NCBI RefSeq assembly: GCF_907164955.1
Contig: NZ_OU015521.1
Coordinates: 62,001-126,000, forward strand
From: Coxiella endosymbiont of Dermacentor marginatus
GTDB lineage: Bacteria > Pseudomonadota > Gammaproteobacteria > Coxiellales > Coxiellaceae
Reading direction: 5' to 3'
Length of the DNA: 64,000 nt
How positions within the stretch are numbered: the first letter of the stretch is position 1; every line of letters starts with the position of its first letter. Of the stretch, positions 29,225 to 40,035 are shown piece by piece. The notes under the pieces are model-generated. The model was not told the DNA's origin. It saw nothing but the letters and a program-made list of their open reading frames with translations, and made no database searches. The position numbers and the translations under genes are program-made.

Positions 29225-30511
29225 ATGAGTACATCTAAGGTAAAACTCTCTTTTGGTAATAAATCCGTTGAATTTCCCGTGCAATCCCCTATCTTAGGTA
29301 AAGATGCTATAAATATAAAAAATCTGGGTGCATCTGGTGTTTATACTTTAGATGTAGGTTTTTATTCAACTGCTACCTGTGAATCAAAAATTACTTTTAT
29401 TGATGGTGAAAAAGGTATTTTATTGTATCGAGGTTACCCAATCGATCAATTAGCAGAATCGTGTGATTATATGGAAGTTTGTCATTTACTTTTGTATGGA
29501 AAATTACCTAATAAAAATCAAAAAGAAAAATTTGTTTGCTTTTTTAAAGAACATATTAATGTTTGTGAACAAGTAATGCGTTTCTTCGATGGCTTCCAAC
29601 ACAATGCTCACCCAATGGCTATGGTACTTTCTACGGTTGGGGCATTATCGGCATTTTATCATAACGTTCTCGATATTAAAAATCCCAAACATCGAGAATT
29701 GTCCGCTATTCATCTGATAGCAAAAATGCCTGCTCTTTCTGCAATGAGCTATAAATATTCAATAAGTCAACCAGTTATATATCCGCGGCAGGATATATCC
29801 TACGCTGAAAATTTTCTTCATATGATGTTTGGGACATCTCATGAAAAAAATTTACCAGATCCTGTTTTAATTCGCGCCATGGATCAAATTTTTATATTGC
29901 ACGCCGATCATGAACAAAATGCTTCCACTACTACGGTCCGTGTAGCAGGTTCTACTGGTGCTAATCCTTTTGCATGTATTTCAGCAGGAATTAGTGCTTT
30001 GTGGGGACCGGCACATGGAGGGGCTAATGAAGCTTGTCTTAATATGCTCCAAGAGATAGGCCATGAGAAAAATATCAATAAGTACATCAAAAAAGCAAAA
30101 GACAAAGACGATCCTTTCCGTTTGATGGGTTTTGGCCATCGTGTTTATAAAAATTATGATCCGCGAGCAAAAGTAATGCAGCAGACTTGTCATAGAGTGT
30201 TGAATGTGGCAGGCAAACAAAACGAGACACTATTTAAATTAGCAAGAAAACTCGAAAAAATTGCGTTAGAGGATGACTATTTTGTTCAAAAGAAACTTTA
30301 TCCCAACGTGGACTTTTATTCAGGTCTCACGTTAAATGCTATTGGCATTCCTTCCAACATGTTTACAGTAATTTTTGCTTTATCGAGAACTGTTGGCTGG
30401 ATTTCTCACTGGATAGAAATGATGAGTTCAAATCACCCTCTTGCTCGCCCTCGTCAATTGTATATGGGTGAAAAAGAGCGGCATGTAATTCCCTTAAATC
30501 AACGGAAATAA
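29225..30511 (+). CDS. gltA: Citrate synthase
   Basis: 428 aa type II (hexameric, NADH-sensitive family) citrate synthase. The catalytic triad is His264 ([11 protein letters not shown]), His305 ([15 protein letters not shown]) and Asp363 (NVDFYSGL). A short N-terminal beta domain precedes (about residues 1-50). Divergent from sdhC, the same neighbour relation as in E. coli. A 290-base spacer without a gene follows up to pgpA. Confidence 0.97.
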   Translation: MSTSKVKLSFGNKSVEFPVQSPILGKDAINIKNLGASGVYTLDVGFYSTATCESKITFIDGEKGILLYRGYPIDQLAESCDYMEVCHLLLYGKLPNKNQKEKFVCFFKEHINVCEQVMRFFDGFQHNAHPMAMVLSTVGALSAFYHNVLDIKNPKHRELSAIHLIAKMPALSAMSYKYSISQPVIYPRQDISYAENFLHMMFGTSHEKNLPDPVLIRAMDQIFILHADHEQNASTTTVRVAGSTGANPFACISAGISALWGPAHGGANEACLNMLQEIGHEKNINKYIKKAKDKDDPFRLMGFGHRVYKNYDPRAKVMQQTCHRVLNVAGKQNETLFKLARKLEKIALEDDYFVQKKLYPNVDFYSGLTLNAIGIPSNMFTVIFALSRTVGWISHWIEMMSSNHPLARPRQLYMGEKERHVIPLNQRK

Positions 30512-30801
30512 TTAATCAATATACATCTTAATAAAATACATCTTAAATAAATTTTTTTAGTGACTTACAGTTACTATCACGACCGCCTAGAGATAAAATT
30601 TTAGAGCAAATGGTGTAATGATCGAATATTACTTCCATAAAAAGGATCAAACCGTTCCATATACTATTGAAAAAGAGCCAAAAAATAAAAAATAGTGAAA
30701 AAGAAAATAGGTTTTTCAGTAGACTCCAGACTCCCTCATAAACTCATCAATTTAATAATAACCTTTTTCAAGGATTATTGTTTTAAGGATTACTTCAAAT
30801 A

Positions 30802-31314
30802 TTACTTTATCATTAGCAAATATTTAAAGACGTTGACAATAATATTTAAAGTTATCCATGCGTATAAAGCAGCCATGGTATCATCAATCATAACACCAAA
30901 ACCGCCTTTAATATTTCTTTCAAGCCACCTAATAGGACAGGGTTTCCAAATATCGAATGTGCGGAATAAAATAAAACCCATTAAAATGAAATACCAAATT
31001 TTGGGGATAGCAATCATAACAAATAAAAATCCAACTACTTCATCCCAGACAGCCGCTGGATGGTCAAAAGCTCCAAAATGACGATTCGTAATATCACAAA
31101 TAATCACTCCAAAAATAAAAAGAATAAATATTATAATGCTATAGGTAAGTAAAGAAAATTGACTTAAAAAAAAATAAAAAACTACGCCCAACATTGTGCC
31201 AAACGTGCCTGGAATCCAGGGCATCGCACCTACCCCAAATCCACAAGAAACGAATTCCACAGGATTTGTCCATATACTGCGAGGAGTATTATTTTTTTCC
31301 TCGAAAATGTTCAT
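30802..31314 (-). CDS. pgpA: Phosphatidylglycerophosphatase A
   Basis: 170 aa membrane phosphatase of phosphatidylglycerol synthesis. Conserved motifs are GVGAMPWIPGTFGT (about residues 26-39), AVWDEVVGF, FRTFDIWKPCPI and GGFGVMIDDTMAALYA. Hydrophobic helices lie between them. It overlaps thiL by 26 bases, as often in gammaproteobacteria (nusB-thiL-pgpA). Confidence 0.93.
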   Translation of the reverse strand: MNIFEEKNNTPRSIWTNPVEFVSCGFGVGAMPWIPGTFGTMLGVVFYFFLSQFSLLTYSIIIFILFIFGVIICDITNRHFGAFDHPAAVWDEVVGFLFVMIAIPKIWYFILMGFILFRTFDIWKPCPIRWLERNIKGGFGVMIDDTMAALYAWITLNIIVNVFKYLLMIK

Positions 31315-32254
31315 AACCTTTTTTAATTATCTTGAGTTGTTGGTTTTGATCATCCATTACTAAAACAACTGTTTCTTCTATAATTTCACCAATGCACTGA
31401 CATTCACAATTTAAGCTCTTAAAAAGTCTTTTTAATTTAGAAGTCTTTTTATTTGGTACTGTAAAACAAAGTTCATAGTCATCTCCTGATGCCAGAGCAT
31501 AATTCCATGCTTTTTTTAACCCACAATATTGTTTTAAGTTTTCAGATAAAGGAAGCCGATCTGCATAAATTCTAGCGCCCACTTTGCTAGCGAAGGTAAT
31601 TTTTTCTAGATCTGATATCAATCCATCTGAAATATCAATTGCTGCACTCGCAATGCCTCGTAAAACCAATCCTACTTTAATGCGGGGCGATGGGCAATGT
31701 AATCGTTTTAATAAAAAGAGATCAATTTTTTTGTATTTTTTATTTAATAAATCTAATGCCAGACTAGCATCTCCTATCGTTCCTGTCACATAAATTAAAT
31801 CGCCTACTTTTGCTCCACTTCGATAAATAGCTTTTCCCCTCGGAACTATTCCATTAACCACTACGGATATGCAAAGCGGACCTGCTGTTATATCTCCTCC
31901 TATCAAAGAAACTCTGTATTGTTCTGCTAAAGAAAAAAATCCTTCTGAAAAATCCTCAAGCCATTTTTTATTAATCTTTTCCAAGGTCAACGCTAACAAC
32001 GCGGTATCAGGTTTTGCTCCCATTGCTGCTAAATCACTGAGATTAACTGCTAATGCCTTATAACCTAAATCGCGTGGTGAAGTACCAGCTGAAAAATGAA
32101 CATCTTTCACAAGAGTATCTATTGAAGTCACTATTTGTTGATCAGCTGGTATTTCTATTACAGCCGCATCATCTCCAACGCCTGATATAACATGTCTTTC
32201 TTTAATTTTTCGTCGAAAATAGGTTTCAATAATTGAAAATTCGGATAGAGTCAT
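31289..32254 (-). CDS. thiL: Thiamine-monophosphate kinase
   Basis: 321 aa AIR-synthase-like enzyme that makes thiamine diphosphate from thiamine monophosphate. The N-terminal FSIIETYF and GVGDDAAVI (residues 25-33) and VTSIDTLVKDVHF, NLSDLAAMGA and SLIGGDIT are the metal and nucleotide binding segments. ThDP is the cofactor of SucA in this same window. Thiamine synthesis genes upstream of ThiL are not in the window. Confidence 0.94.
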   Translation of the reverse strand: MTLSEFSIIETYFRRKIKERHVISGVGDDAAVIEIPADQQIVTSIDTLVKDVHFSAGTSPRDLGYKALAVNLSDLAAMGAKPDTALLALTLEKINKKWLEDFSEGFFSLAEQYRVSLIGGDITAGPLCISVVVNGIVPRGKAIYRSGAKVGDLIYVTGTIGDASLALDLLNKKYKKIDLFLLKRLHCPSPRIKVGLVLRGIASAAIDISDGLISDLEKITFASKVGARIYADRLPLSENLKQYCGLKKAWNYALASGDDYELCFTVPNKKTSKLKRLFKSLNCECQCIGEIIEETVVLVMDDQNQQLKIIKKGYEHFRGKK

Positions 32255-33003
32255 TTCCTGATGATATCATTCTATCTATTTTTAAGAAATCTTATAGCTA
32301 GTTGAATTCTTTTCTGCGTATTAAAAATTAAAAAAACTTAATCATGTTTTTACCAACACTAATATAAGTAAATTATCTTATAGTTTAGTTATTAAAAGAA
32401 ACTACTTAAGTTGTAATAACGAAGAAGTAATATTTTGCTCTATCCTAATTAAAGATGCTCGTCTAGATTAATACTAACTCCTCGCTTTATTATTTCCCAA
32501 AATTCATAAAATGGTTTCGTTGTGCACTTTGTATTCGACTATAGAAAGTGCTGTATTATGAGCTTACTGTCACTAAAAGCTCTACTCATTTTTTTTTCAG
32601 TTAAAGAGTACGAAACAATTTCCTTTGCTTTTTAGGTATAATAAGCAATTCAGATTTAACAGATCTTTTTCTGTCATTCCAATTATTTATGTTCCCGCTC
32701 AAGATACTACTTTTTCAATCACACTGGCGTACAGAAAGCAGTTTTGAATGCTTCGATTTTTGAATGTCAGTACTATTTATTATTCTAGTTATCCTAATTT
32801 CCGTCTTGAGTAAAGCATCGTTTTTAAAGTCCAAGCTATTCAAAAAACATATATTCTAATCTTGAGTAGAGCACAGTAATTAGTTGACACTCTGCTCCAT
32901 AAACAAAACAGATAAAACTTGAAAGCTTTGTCTATGTTATAATCTTCAGATTAATAAGGATTCACACACCAGGAATCCACTAATAATGATTAAATAATGA
33001 TTA
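32255..33003. other. 749-bp region without an intact gene between thiL and the sORF after nusB
   Basis: No frame of useful length on either strand. A perfect extended -10 sequence TGTTATAAT lies at 32934-32942 on the plus strand. It is followed by a small inverted repeat GGATTC...GAATCC (32958-32978 region). Whether any transcript starts here is unknown. The region looks decayed. Confidence 0.5.
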
Positions 33004-33069
33004 TCACCTTTTATTTCGATTTCGCTTTCGGAATTTTTTTGGACCATGCGGTCCGCGACCTCTTGGCAT
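33004..33069 (-). CDS. 21-residue Arg/Lys/Gly-rich small ORF directly after nusB
   Basis: The minus-strand ATG lies 8 bases after the nusB stop and the frame ends in TGA. The product begins MPRGRGPHGPKKFRK; 10 of 21 residues are Arg or Lys, with one His and no acidic residue. AGG sits about 7 bases ahead of the ATG. Composition recalls small RNA- or ribosome-binding peptides, but no family is recognised. The opposite strand is also open here (27 codons), so chance cannot be excluded. Confidence 0.35.
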   Translation of the reverse strand: MPRGRGPHGPKKFRKRNRNKR

Positions 33070-33076
33070 TTTATAC

Positions 33077-33487
33077 CTATTTTCTTATTTGATTGCTTAA
33101 TACATCCAAAACCGCATTTACATATTTATAGCCTTCCTGAGCACCAAATTCTTTCACTAATTCTAATGCTTCGTCAATCACTACCTTATAGGGCACATCT
33201 TTCCGGTAAAGCAATTCGTATGTTGATAAACGTAATACTACGAGTTCCACGGGGTTTAAAACGCTAATATTGCGATCTAAATGCGTGGCTATCAATTCAT
33301 CAATAATAGCAACATGCTGGATCGTTCCCGTTACCAAATCTTTAAAATAAAGAAGATCTGAATCTAAAATATCATTTTCTTCCAAAAATTGGTTAATTAA
33401 AGTACCCTCTTGCGTTTGTCCAAAAACCCATTGATAGAGGGCTTGCAGGGCATAGCGCCGTGCTTTATGACGTTTATTATTTTTCAT
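33077..33487 (-). CDS. nusB: Transcription antitermination factor NusB
   Basis: 136 aa all-helical protein that binds boxA RNA with S10 (NusE) in rRNA antitermination. The N-terminal Arg-rich helix [16 protein letters not shown] (residues 5-20) is the RNA-binding part. [16 protein letters not shown] and [14 protein letters not shown] are family hallmarks. It overlaps nrdR by 11 bases. The ribD/ribH genes often found between nrdR and nusB are absent. Confidence 0.95.
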   Translation of the reverse strand: MKNNKRHKARRYALQALYQWVFGQTQEGTLINQFLEENDILDSDLLYFKDLVTGTIQHVAIIDELIATHLDRNISVLNPVELVVLRLSTYELLYRKDVPYKVVIDEALELVKEFGAQEGYKYVNAVLDVLSNQIRK

Positions 33488-33950
33488 TAGATTTTTTTTG
33501 CTGTCTTCTCAAACGACGAATTTCATCCCGAAATGCATTAATGTCTTGAAAACTGTGATAGACTGAAACGAATCGCACATAAGCAACTTCATCTAAAGCC
33601 CGTAGTTCCTCTATCACTAATTCACCTACCCACTGCGAACTTACTTCACATTCTCCGCTTGCTCGCAATTTATGCATAATACGTTGAACAGCAGATTCAA
33701 TTTGCTCCACACTAATAGGCCTTTTTTCTAAAGCTTTCAATAAGCTTGCACGTAGCTTTTCCTTATCAAATGTACTCCGCCGACCATCCTGTTTAATAAT
33801 CCGCGGTAAGTTTAGTTCAGCCATTTCAAAAGTAGTAAAGCGTTCTTGACATTTTAAACATTCCCGCCTACGACGCACTTGAGCACCCTCTTCCACCAAT
33901 CGAGAATCAATCACCTTAGTGTCTTCAGCATTACAAAAGGGGCAGTACAT
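33477..33950 (-). CDS. nrdR: Transcriptional repressor NrdR
   Basis: 157 aa. Zinc ribbon CPFCN...CLKCQ (residues 3-36) and an ATP-cone domain from about residue 45 ([16 protein letters not shown]). NrdR represses ribonucleotide reductase genes in response to dATP/ATP. Its start and the glyA stop share one base. Confidence 0.96.
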   Translation of the reverse strand: MYCPFCNAEDTKVIDSRLVEEGAQVRRRRECLKCQERFTTFEMAELNLPRIIKQDGRRSTFDKEKLRASLLKALEKRPISVEQIESAVQRIMHKLRASGECEVSSQWVGELVIEELRALDEVAYVRFVSVYHSFQDINAFRDEIRRLRRQQKKSNEK

Positions 33951-35218
33951 TAGCGCAATACCGTTTCTCGACTATAGACTGGAAATTTCTGAGTTAATTC
34001 TCTTACTTTCTCTTTGATATCCACAATTACATTCCCATTGGCCGGATTATCTAAAATATCGCAAATCCAATGAGCAAGTTGAGAAACTTCTTTTTCTTTA
34101 AAACCTCGTGTAGTAACAGCTGGTGTTCCAATTCGAAGGCCGCTGGTTACAAACGATGAACGAATTTCTCCAGGTATTGTGTTTTTATTAACGGTGATAT
34201 TGGCTTGACCAATTATCAGCTCCGCATCCTTACCTGATATATCTTTATCCAATAAGCTCACTAAAAACATATGGTTTTGAGTGCCGCCTGAGACAACAAC
34301 GTAATTACGTTCTATCATCACGGTAGCCATAGCCTGAGCATTTTTTAAAATTTGCTGCGCATAAGTTTTAAATTCCGGTTGCATAGCTTCTTTAAACGCT
34401 ACAGCCTTTGCAGCGATCACATGCATTAAAGGTCCGCCTTGTAATCCAGGAAAAACTGCTGAATTTAAACGTTTTTCTAATTTAGGATTTGATTTAGCTA
34501 AAATTAACCCGGAACGGGGTCCCCGAAGTGTTTTATGAGTAGTGGCAGTCGTCACATCTGCAATATTAACGGGAGAAGGATAAACTTCAGCTGCTACTAA
34601 ACCTGCTACGTGTGCAATATCAGTCATAAAATAGGCACTAACATTATCAGCGATTGCACGGAAGCGTTTCCAATCTACTATCCCAGAAAAAGCCGAAAAT
34701 CCTGCCAAAATAACTTTAGGTTTATGTACCTTTGCCAATCGGGCTATTTGATCATAATCAATATCACCTTCTACATTTAGTCCATAGTGAACGGCTTTAT
34801 AAAATTTGCCTGAAAAACTTACTGAAGCCCCATGAGTTAAGTGTCCTCCATGAGATAAATCCATAGCCAACAATGTATCTCCCGAATTCATCAGCGCCAT
34901 GTATGCTTCTGCATTAGCTTGAGAACCGGAATGAGGTTGAACATTAGCGTAATCAGCTTTAAACAGAACCTTTGCTCGATCAATAGCCAACTGTTCAGCG
35001 ACATCAACGAACTCACAACCGCCATAATAACGTTTATTAGGGTAGCCTTCTGCATATTTATTTGTTAGCACGGACTTTTGGAGCCCTAATACCAAAGGGC
35101 TTACATAATTTTCTGAAGCAATTAATTCAATATGCTCTTCTTGTCGTTTTTCTTCTCCCCGGACTACTTCAGCAAGCTCAGGATCAAAAGCTTCTATTGT
35201 GAGATTAGGATCATACAT
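33950..35218 (-). CDS. glyA: Serine hydroxymethyltransferase
   Basis: 422 aa PLP enzyme that interconverts serine and glycine and supplies one-carbon units. The PLP lysine lies in [41 protein letters not shown] and [12 protein letters not shown] are family motifs. It heads glyA-nrdR-nusB, and its upstream side faces a 2-kb region without genes. Confidence 0.97.
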   Translation of the reverse strand: MYDPNLTIEAFDPELAEVVRGEEKRQEEHIELIASENYVSPLVLGLQKSVLTNKYAEGYPNKRYYGGCEFVDVAEQLAIDRAKVLFKADYANVQPHSGSQANAEAYMALMNSGDTLLAMDLSHGGHLTHGASVSFSGKFYKAVHYGLNVEGDIDYDQIARLAKVHKPKVILAGFSAFSGIVDWKRFRAIADNVSAYFMTDIAHVAGLVAAEVYPSPVNIADVTTATTHKTLRGPRSGLILAKSNPKLEKRLNSAVFPGLQGGPLMHVIAAKAVAFKEAMQPEFKTYAQQILKNAQAMATVMIERNYVVVSGGTQNHMFLVSLLDKDISGKDAELIIGQANITVNKNTIPGEIRSSFVTSGLRIGTPAVTTRGFKEKEVSQLAHWICDILDNPANGNVIVDIKEKVRELTQKFPVYSRETVLR

Positions 35219-37270
35219 TCAAACGCTCCTTAATTGGCTATAGCGCATTTTACCTGAGCCTAAGAGACAATAGTAGCCCGAATATTTTCCTCTGGGATTC
35301 TAGGAAAAGTGGAATTATATCATTTAATATGGCTCCAATCATTGTTTAATATACGATTACGAAGTAATCAAAAGTGAATTCTAAATTTTTCCAAAACAAT
35401 CCGTAACTTACTTACGCAATAATTTCCATCCCTTCGGATAGAGGAACTTTAAGAGCGTTTATGAACGATGATTCATTTAAGGCTATATTTATCAGCTTTT
35501 TTAATATGATTTTATACACTTTGAACGGGACAAATTTCTTCAGATAATCCAATCTCCTCAAGTATAATTAAAAAGGTATCTAATAACATAGATAAACGAT
35601 TCCACTCTGCACCCACACTTATTTCTCCGTCTAGAATTTTCTAAATAACTTTCTTTTGTTAAACTGTCTATCAACAAAGAATGACGACTATGATGATGAT
35701 TACACTTCCAGAAATTGGCTTTTATACCTTAATCATTAAGATAGTGAAAAAAGAGATTATGCAGTTGTTTTAATCCCAAATAGGTCAACACACCAATCAT
35801 TCATAAGCCCAACCGATTTTGATAAACGAACAACACGGAAATGACTACCATCCTTCTCTTAAATAATAAATAAAGTCCGCCCTACTATTGTATTTTAGCA
35901 CTCGTGGCACCGCGATGGCACCTTCCTCATTAATATGACACACAATTTACAAAGCAATTCCCTTTTTTATGAATTATACAAGCTAATGAGCATCTCTCAT
36001 ACTTAGACTAACTCAACCAAAGGGATCAGAGGGTACACTCTTAGTATAAACCGTTTGAATATAATAACTACCACCTGAGGAGAATATACCTCATTAATTA
36101 AAAATAAAATTTATCTAACCTAAGTTTCTGTTAATAAAGTCAATATATTCTGAGATATTTATAATCACTATGTATACAGAGTAATTTATTGCAACATCTC
36201 TTTACTAATAACGTATAAAATTGAATAATTTTTATCGATTGACACAAAATTTGCAGTAATAAAACAAAATTATCAAAACTTAGATCACTGATTAATACGA
36301 CAGAATCGAAAACTGACGACCCGCCCAGAAAACGATTTAATTCATTGACTGTAACCAACATAGATTAAAATAGTTACATTGCTTAGCAAAGTAGGAATTA
36401 AATAAATTCCAAAAAATTCGAACATCTAAAAATAGGATGGTTTTTACAGCTACTTTATCAAAAAAGTATTTTATTCTCTACAATCTCAAAATTGGTTTTA
36501 GCGTTTGAGCTTGTAGCTTCCCGTACGTGCTTCAATTATTACGAATCTTATCTGCCGTTCTCGCGATAGGTATTCAACAAGTTCGGTGAGAAAAGTGTTG
36601 TTTAATTCGATAGATGATATCTCCAATATACTTGAGCGGGTTGAGTTTCATTATTACTCGCTATTATAAAATCAACTCTTTTCATACCATTAACTTCTAC
36701 TTCGCACAGTACTGAAATTACATAAGTTTTTCGATCTTCAAATTGAAGGGACGTATCTTCAGCAACTGCTCCACAAAAAAGTCTATAATCTTATATATAA
36801 TTCGTACTATATATTCATAAATTGAATATATATTTAATCACATAACGTAAAATAAGGAGCATGCATAAATCCTATTTTATCTAAGCTTTATTCTAGAAGT
36901 TCTAGAACATTAATTCCAACCATCCCATTCAAATTGAAACCACACTAGAAAGTGATTATATCAATATCACATGATTGGTATATTTTTAAAAATAACTAGT
37001 TAATAGATTTAGGATCCTTTACCCTACTTAATAACGTCGCCATAGCACGTTAAATAATTTCATCAGTTAGATATTCTTATTGCCTCAAGTTAGATCAAAC
37101 CTCTCAATCACAAATTGCTAGCATTGTGATATGGGTTTTAAATAAATTTCGCTTCTTCAGGTTTATTATTGTTTCATCAACATAACACTACCATAATGAA
37201 TAAATTGAGGAATACTTCATCACATTATACTTTGTACCTAGATTGCTTTCCTCGTACTACGATTTCAGTC
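35219..37270. other. 2.05-kb region of gene remains between glyA and rbfA
   Basis: No convincing intact gene. Minus-strand coding-like pieces are scattered through it: 36997-37076 (EYLTDEII, a stop, RAMATLLSRVKDPKSIN), 36498-36790 (listed separately), a 73-codon open frame at 36140-36361 beginning MLVTVNELNRFLGG, and 35850-36080 (SYYIQTVYTKSVPSDPFG, several stops, EEGAIAVPRVLKYNSRADF). truB, rpsO and pnp, which commonly follow rbfA, are not present. A tandem TTCTAGAAG/TTCTAGAAC lies at 36891-36908. Confidence 0.55.
36498..36790 (-). pseudogene. Frameshifted remnant of an unidentified gene
   Basis: On the minus strand, 62 codons are open from 36790 to a TAA at 36602-36604, reading GAVAEDTSLQFEDRKTYVIS and CEVEVNGMKRVDFIIASNNE. 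A different frame then continues as SSIELNNTFLTELVEYLS and QIRFVIIEARTGSYKLKR to a TAA at 36498-36500. The two halves join if one frameshift is allowed near 36610. Composition is clearly protein-like. I do not recognise the family. Confidence 0.45.
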
Positions 37271-37657
37271 TTATTTTTTTACTTGATTATCATCTTGAAT
37301 GGCTTGCTTAATAAGTAGCAGAATTTTATCTGTTTTTTCAATAGATTCATCATGAGCAAACTGTAATTTAGGAATATAACGTAATACAGTGACTTCGGTT
37401 AATAAATGCTGCAAGTAACCCGTAGCTTTATCAAGAACTTTTTGAACCTCTCGGGGATTTTGATCTTTGAGCAATGTGTAAAAAATTTTGGCTTGCTTTA
37501 AATCATGGGAGACAGAAGCAGCCGTTAAAGAAATTGAGGTTAACCGGGGATCATAAACTTCTTTTTTAAGAAGTTTAGCTAGTTGTTGATGAATAAGATC
37601 AGCTACTTTCTGCTGGCGTTGATTAGGTAATCTTTCGTTCAACTTGAACTTTTTCAT
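37271..37657 (-). CDS. rbfA: 30S ribosome-binding factor A
   Basis: 128 aa from the ATG at 37657 ([20 protein letters not shown]); a GTG at 37675 would add six residues. RbfA matures the 16S rRNA 5' end and aids cold growth. [33 protein letters not shown] is the conserved KH-like core. The gene overlaps the infB 3' end by 35 bases, conserved nusA-infB-rbfA order. Confidence 0.93.
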   Translation of the reverse strand: MKKFKLNERLPNQRQQKVADLIHQQLAKLLKKEVYDPRLTSISLTAASVSHDLKQAKIFYTLLKDQNPREVQKVLDKATGYLQHLLTEVTVLRYIPKLQFAHDESIEKTDKILLLIKQAIQDDNQVKK

Positions 37658-40025
37658 AAACTTCAATTTGATCACCTATTTTTATGTCATTATAATTTTT
37701 TACGCCAATTCCACATTCCATACTTTGACGAACTTCAGTCACGTCTTCTTTATAATGACGCAAAGATTCTAATTGCCCTGCGTAAATAACCACATTATCA
37801 CGTAATACACGAATGGGTAAATGGCGACGTACTGCTCCCTCTAAAACCATACATCCAGCAATGGCACCCAGTTTAGAAGAACGAAAAACTTCACGCACTT
37901 GGGCAAGGCCAATAATCTTTTCCTCAAATTTCGGAGTTAATAATCCACTGAGGGCTTTTTTCACTTCATCAATTAAATTGTAAATTACGCTGTAATAACG
38001 TAAATCAACGCTTTCTCGTTCTACTAATGTTCGTGCTGGTACATCAGCACGAACATTAAAGCCAATAATAACCGCATCCGATACAATAGCTAAGCGCACA
38101 TCCGATTCAGTAATTGCACCTACTCCGCTAGCAATAATACTTACTTTGACCTCATCGGTTGATAGTTTATTGAGAGCTTCCGTTAAAGCTTCTAATGAAC
38201 CTTGCACATCAGCTTTTAACATGATATTTAAAGCGCTTTGTTCATTTTCACTCATGCGATCAAAAACACGTTCTAAATGAGTTGTTTGTTTCTTCGATAA
38301 GCGAATGTCGCGGTATTTCCCCTGACGAAAACGCGCAATTTCACGTGCCTTGCGTTCATCTTGAACTACTATTGCTTCCTCACCCGCTATAGGAGTACTC
38401 GAAAGTCCTAATACTTCAACAGGCATTGAGGGGCCTGCTTGACAGCAAAGTTTACCATGGTCATCAATCATAGCGCGGATTCGACCATATTCTTGACCTA
38501 CTAATAATATATCACCTAAGTGCAGCCTACCACTCGTCACTAAGATAGTAGCCACAGAACCTCTCCCCTTATCTAAACGAGACTCAATCACAATTCCTCG
38601 CGCAGGCCCTTCATCTACAGCTTTCAGTTCTAACACCTCGGCTTGAAGCAAAATACCCTCCAACAAGGAATCAATACCTTCACCTGTCTTAGCTGAAATC
38701 AGCCGGAACATGGTTTCCCCACCCCATTCTTCTGGAATAACCTCTTGTTTAGATAATTCAGTTTTAATTCGATTAAGATCTACTCCTGGTTTGTCTATTT
38801 TATTAATTGCCACGACTAACGGCACATTTGCCGCACGAGCATGCTGAATTGCTTCAATCGTCTGAGGCATTACTCCATCATCAGCTGCCACTACCAATAC
38901 CACTATATCCGTACACTTAGCTCCCCGAGATCGCATAGCCGTGAACGCCTCATGCCCTGGAGTATCTAAGAAGGTAATCATTCCTAATTCAGTCTCTACA
39001 TGATAAGCACCGATATGTTGAGTTATTCCCCCTGTCTCAATACTTGCTGTTTTGGTTTGGCGAATATAATCTAAAAGCGATGTTTTTCCATGATCTACGT
39101 GACCCATAATTGTCACAACAGGGGCACGTGGTCTGGTTTCTCCACTTACTTCTCCTAAAGTGGCTTCCAAATCTTCCTCAACAGCATCATCTTTGATAAG
39201 CTTAGCTTTGTGTCCCATTTCTTCCACGATGATAGCTCCTGTTTCTTGATCAATTCGTTGATTAATAGTGATCATTGCGCCCATTTTTATCATAGTTTTT
39301 ATAACTTCGGATGCTTTTATAGACATCTTTTGAGCAAGATCAGCCAAAGTAATTGATTCTGGGATTGTTACCTCACGAACAACTGGAGCAGTTGGTTTCT
39401 CAAAGCTATGCTCGAGCCTTGATTTGGCTTTATCTATCTCGGAAGAACCCAGTTTACGTCGACGACGTTCTTCGGCAAGTTTTGACATATGGAGTTCTTC
39501 ATATCCCCATTCATCTTCTTCACTTTTACGTCGGCCTCGTGATTCTTTATGCGCAACTTTTTTAGGAGCTTCTTTACTTTCAGCCAGTTTTCTCTTAACT
39601 TCTGACTTAGTTATGAACTTAGGAATGGCTTGCGGCCCAACAGTAGTTGCAGTAGTTGCTATTTCCATTCCTTTAGCTCCTTGCGCTTCAGAGACAGGGG
39701 AAGCAGACTCTTGTGAAATTTCTTTTTCAGATATTGTAATTGGTTTTATATACGTACTCTTAGAGCGTATTTCCACACTAACGATTTTCTTTCCTAGTTT
39801 GACAATGCTAAGTTTCTTGCGCTTTAAAATAATGTTCGGATGTTTTTCATCTGATAAAGAACTGCTAATTGTTTTTAAATACAGAAGTAACTTTCTTTTC
39901 TGTTCATCAGTAACGGTTTGATTGACGTGAGTGATAGCAACTCCTGCGTTTTTTAATTGTTTTAAAAGACGCTCTGGAGTTGTCCGAACTAAGTTGGCCA
40001 ATTGTTCAACGCTCATATCAGCCAT
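37623..40025 (-). CDS. infB: Translation initiation factor IF-2
   Basis: 800 aa GTPase that positions fMet-tRNA on the 30S subunit. An N-terminal IF2_N module ([22 protein letters not shown], split by charged linkers) precedes a second IF2_N ([20 protein letters not shown], about 215-235). G-domain motifs are [20 protein letters not shown] and NKIDK. C-terminal domains II-IV end with [20 protein letters not shown]. Somewhat shorter than the 890-aa E. coli form through a reduced linker. Confidence 0.97.
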   Translation of the reverse strand: MADMSVEQLANLVRTTPERLLKQLKNAGVAITHVNQTVTDEQKRKLLLYLKTISSSLSDEKHPNIILKRKKLSIVKLGKKIVSVEIRSKSTYIKPITISEKEISQESASPVSEAQGAKGMEIATTATTVGPQAIPKFITKSEVKRKLAESKEAPKKVAHKESRGRRKSEEDEWGYEELHMSKLAEERRRRKLGSSEIDKAKSRLEHSFEKPTAPVVREVTIPESITLADLAQKMSIKASEVIKTMIKMGAMITINQRIDQETGAIIVEEMGHKAKLIKDDAVEEDLEATLGEVSGETRPRAPVVTIMGHVDHGKTSLLDYIRQTKTASIETGGITQHIGAYHVETELGMITFLDTPGHEAFTAMRSRGAKCTDIVVLVVAADDGVMPQTIEAIQHARAANVPLVVAINKIDKPGVDLNRIKTELSKQEVIPEEWGGETMFRLISAKTGEGIDSLLEGILLQAEVLELKAVDEGPARGIVIESRLDKGRGSVATILVTSGRLHLGDILLVGQEYGRIRAMIDDHGKLCCQAGPSMPVEVLGLSSTPIAGEEAIVVQDERKAREIARFRQGKYRDIRLSKKQTTHLERVFDRMSENEQSALNIMLKADVQGSLEALTEALNKLSTDEVKVSIIASGVGAITESDVRLAIVSDAVIIGFNVRADVPARTLVERESVDLRYYSVIYNLIDEVKKALSGLLTPKFEEKIIGLAQVREVFRSSKLGAIAGCMVLEGAVRRHLPIRVLRDNVVIYAGQLESLRHYKEDVTEVRQSMECGIGVKNYNDIKIGDQIEVYEKVQVERKIT

Positions 40026-40035
40026 ATGTTAACTC

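Noticed and set aside
36140-36361. 73-codon ORF on the minus strand as a real gene
   Set aside because: No domain, poor context, and it lies among broken fragments; reported only as part of the remnant region.
36891-36908. Tandem TTCTAGAAG/TTCTAGAAC as an operator
   Set aside because: No intact gene nearby to be regulated.
39424-39921. 165-codon plus-strand ORF opposite infB
   Set aside because: It is the complement of the conserved infB linker region and has no independent support.
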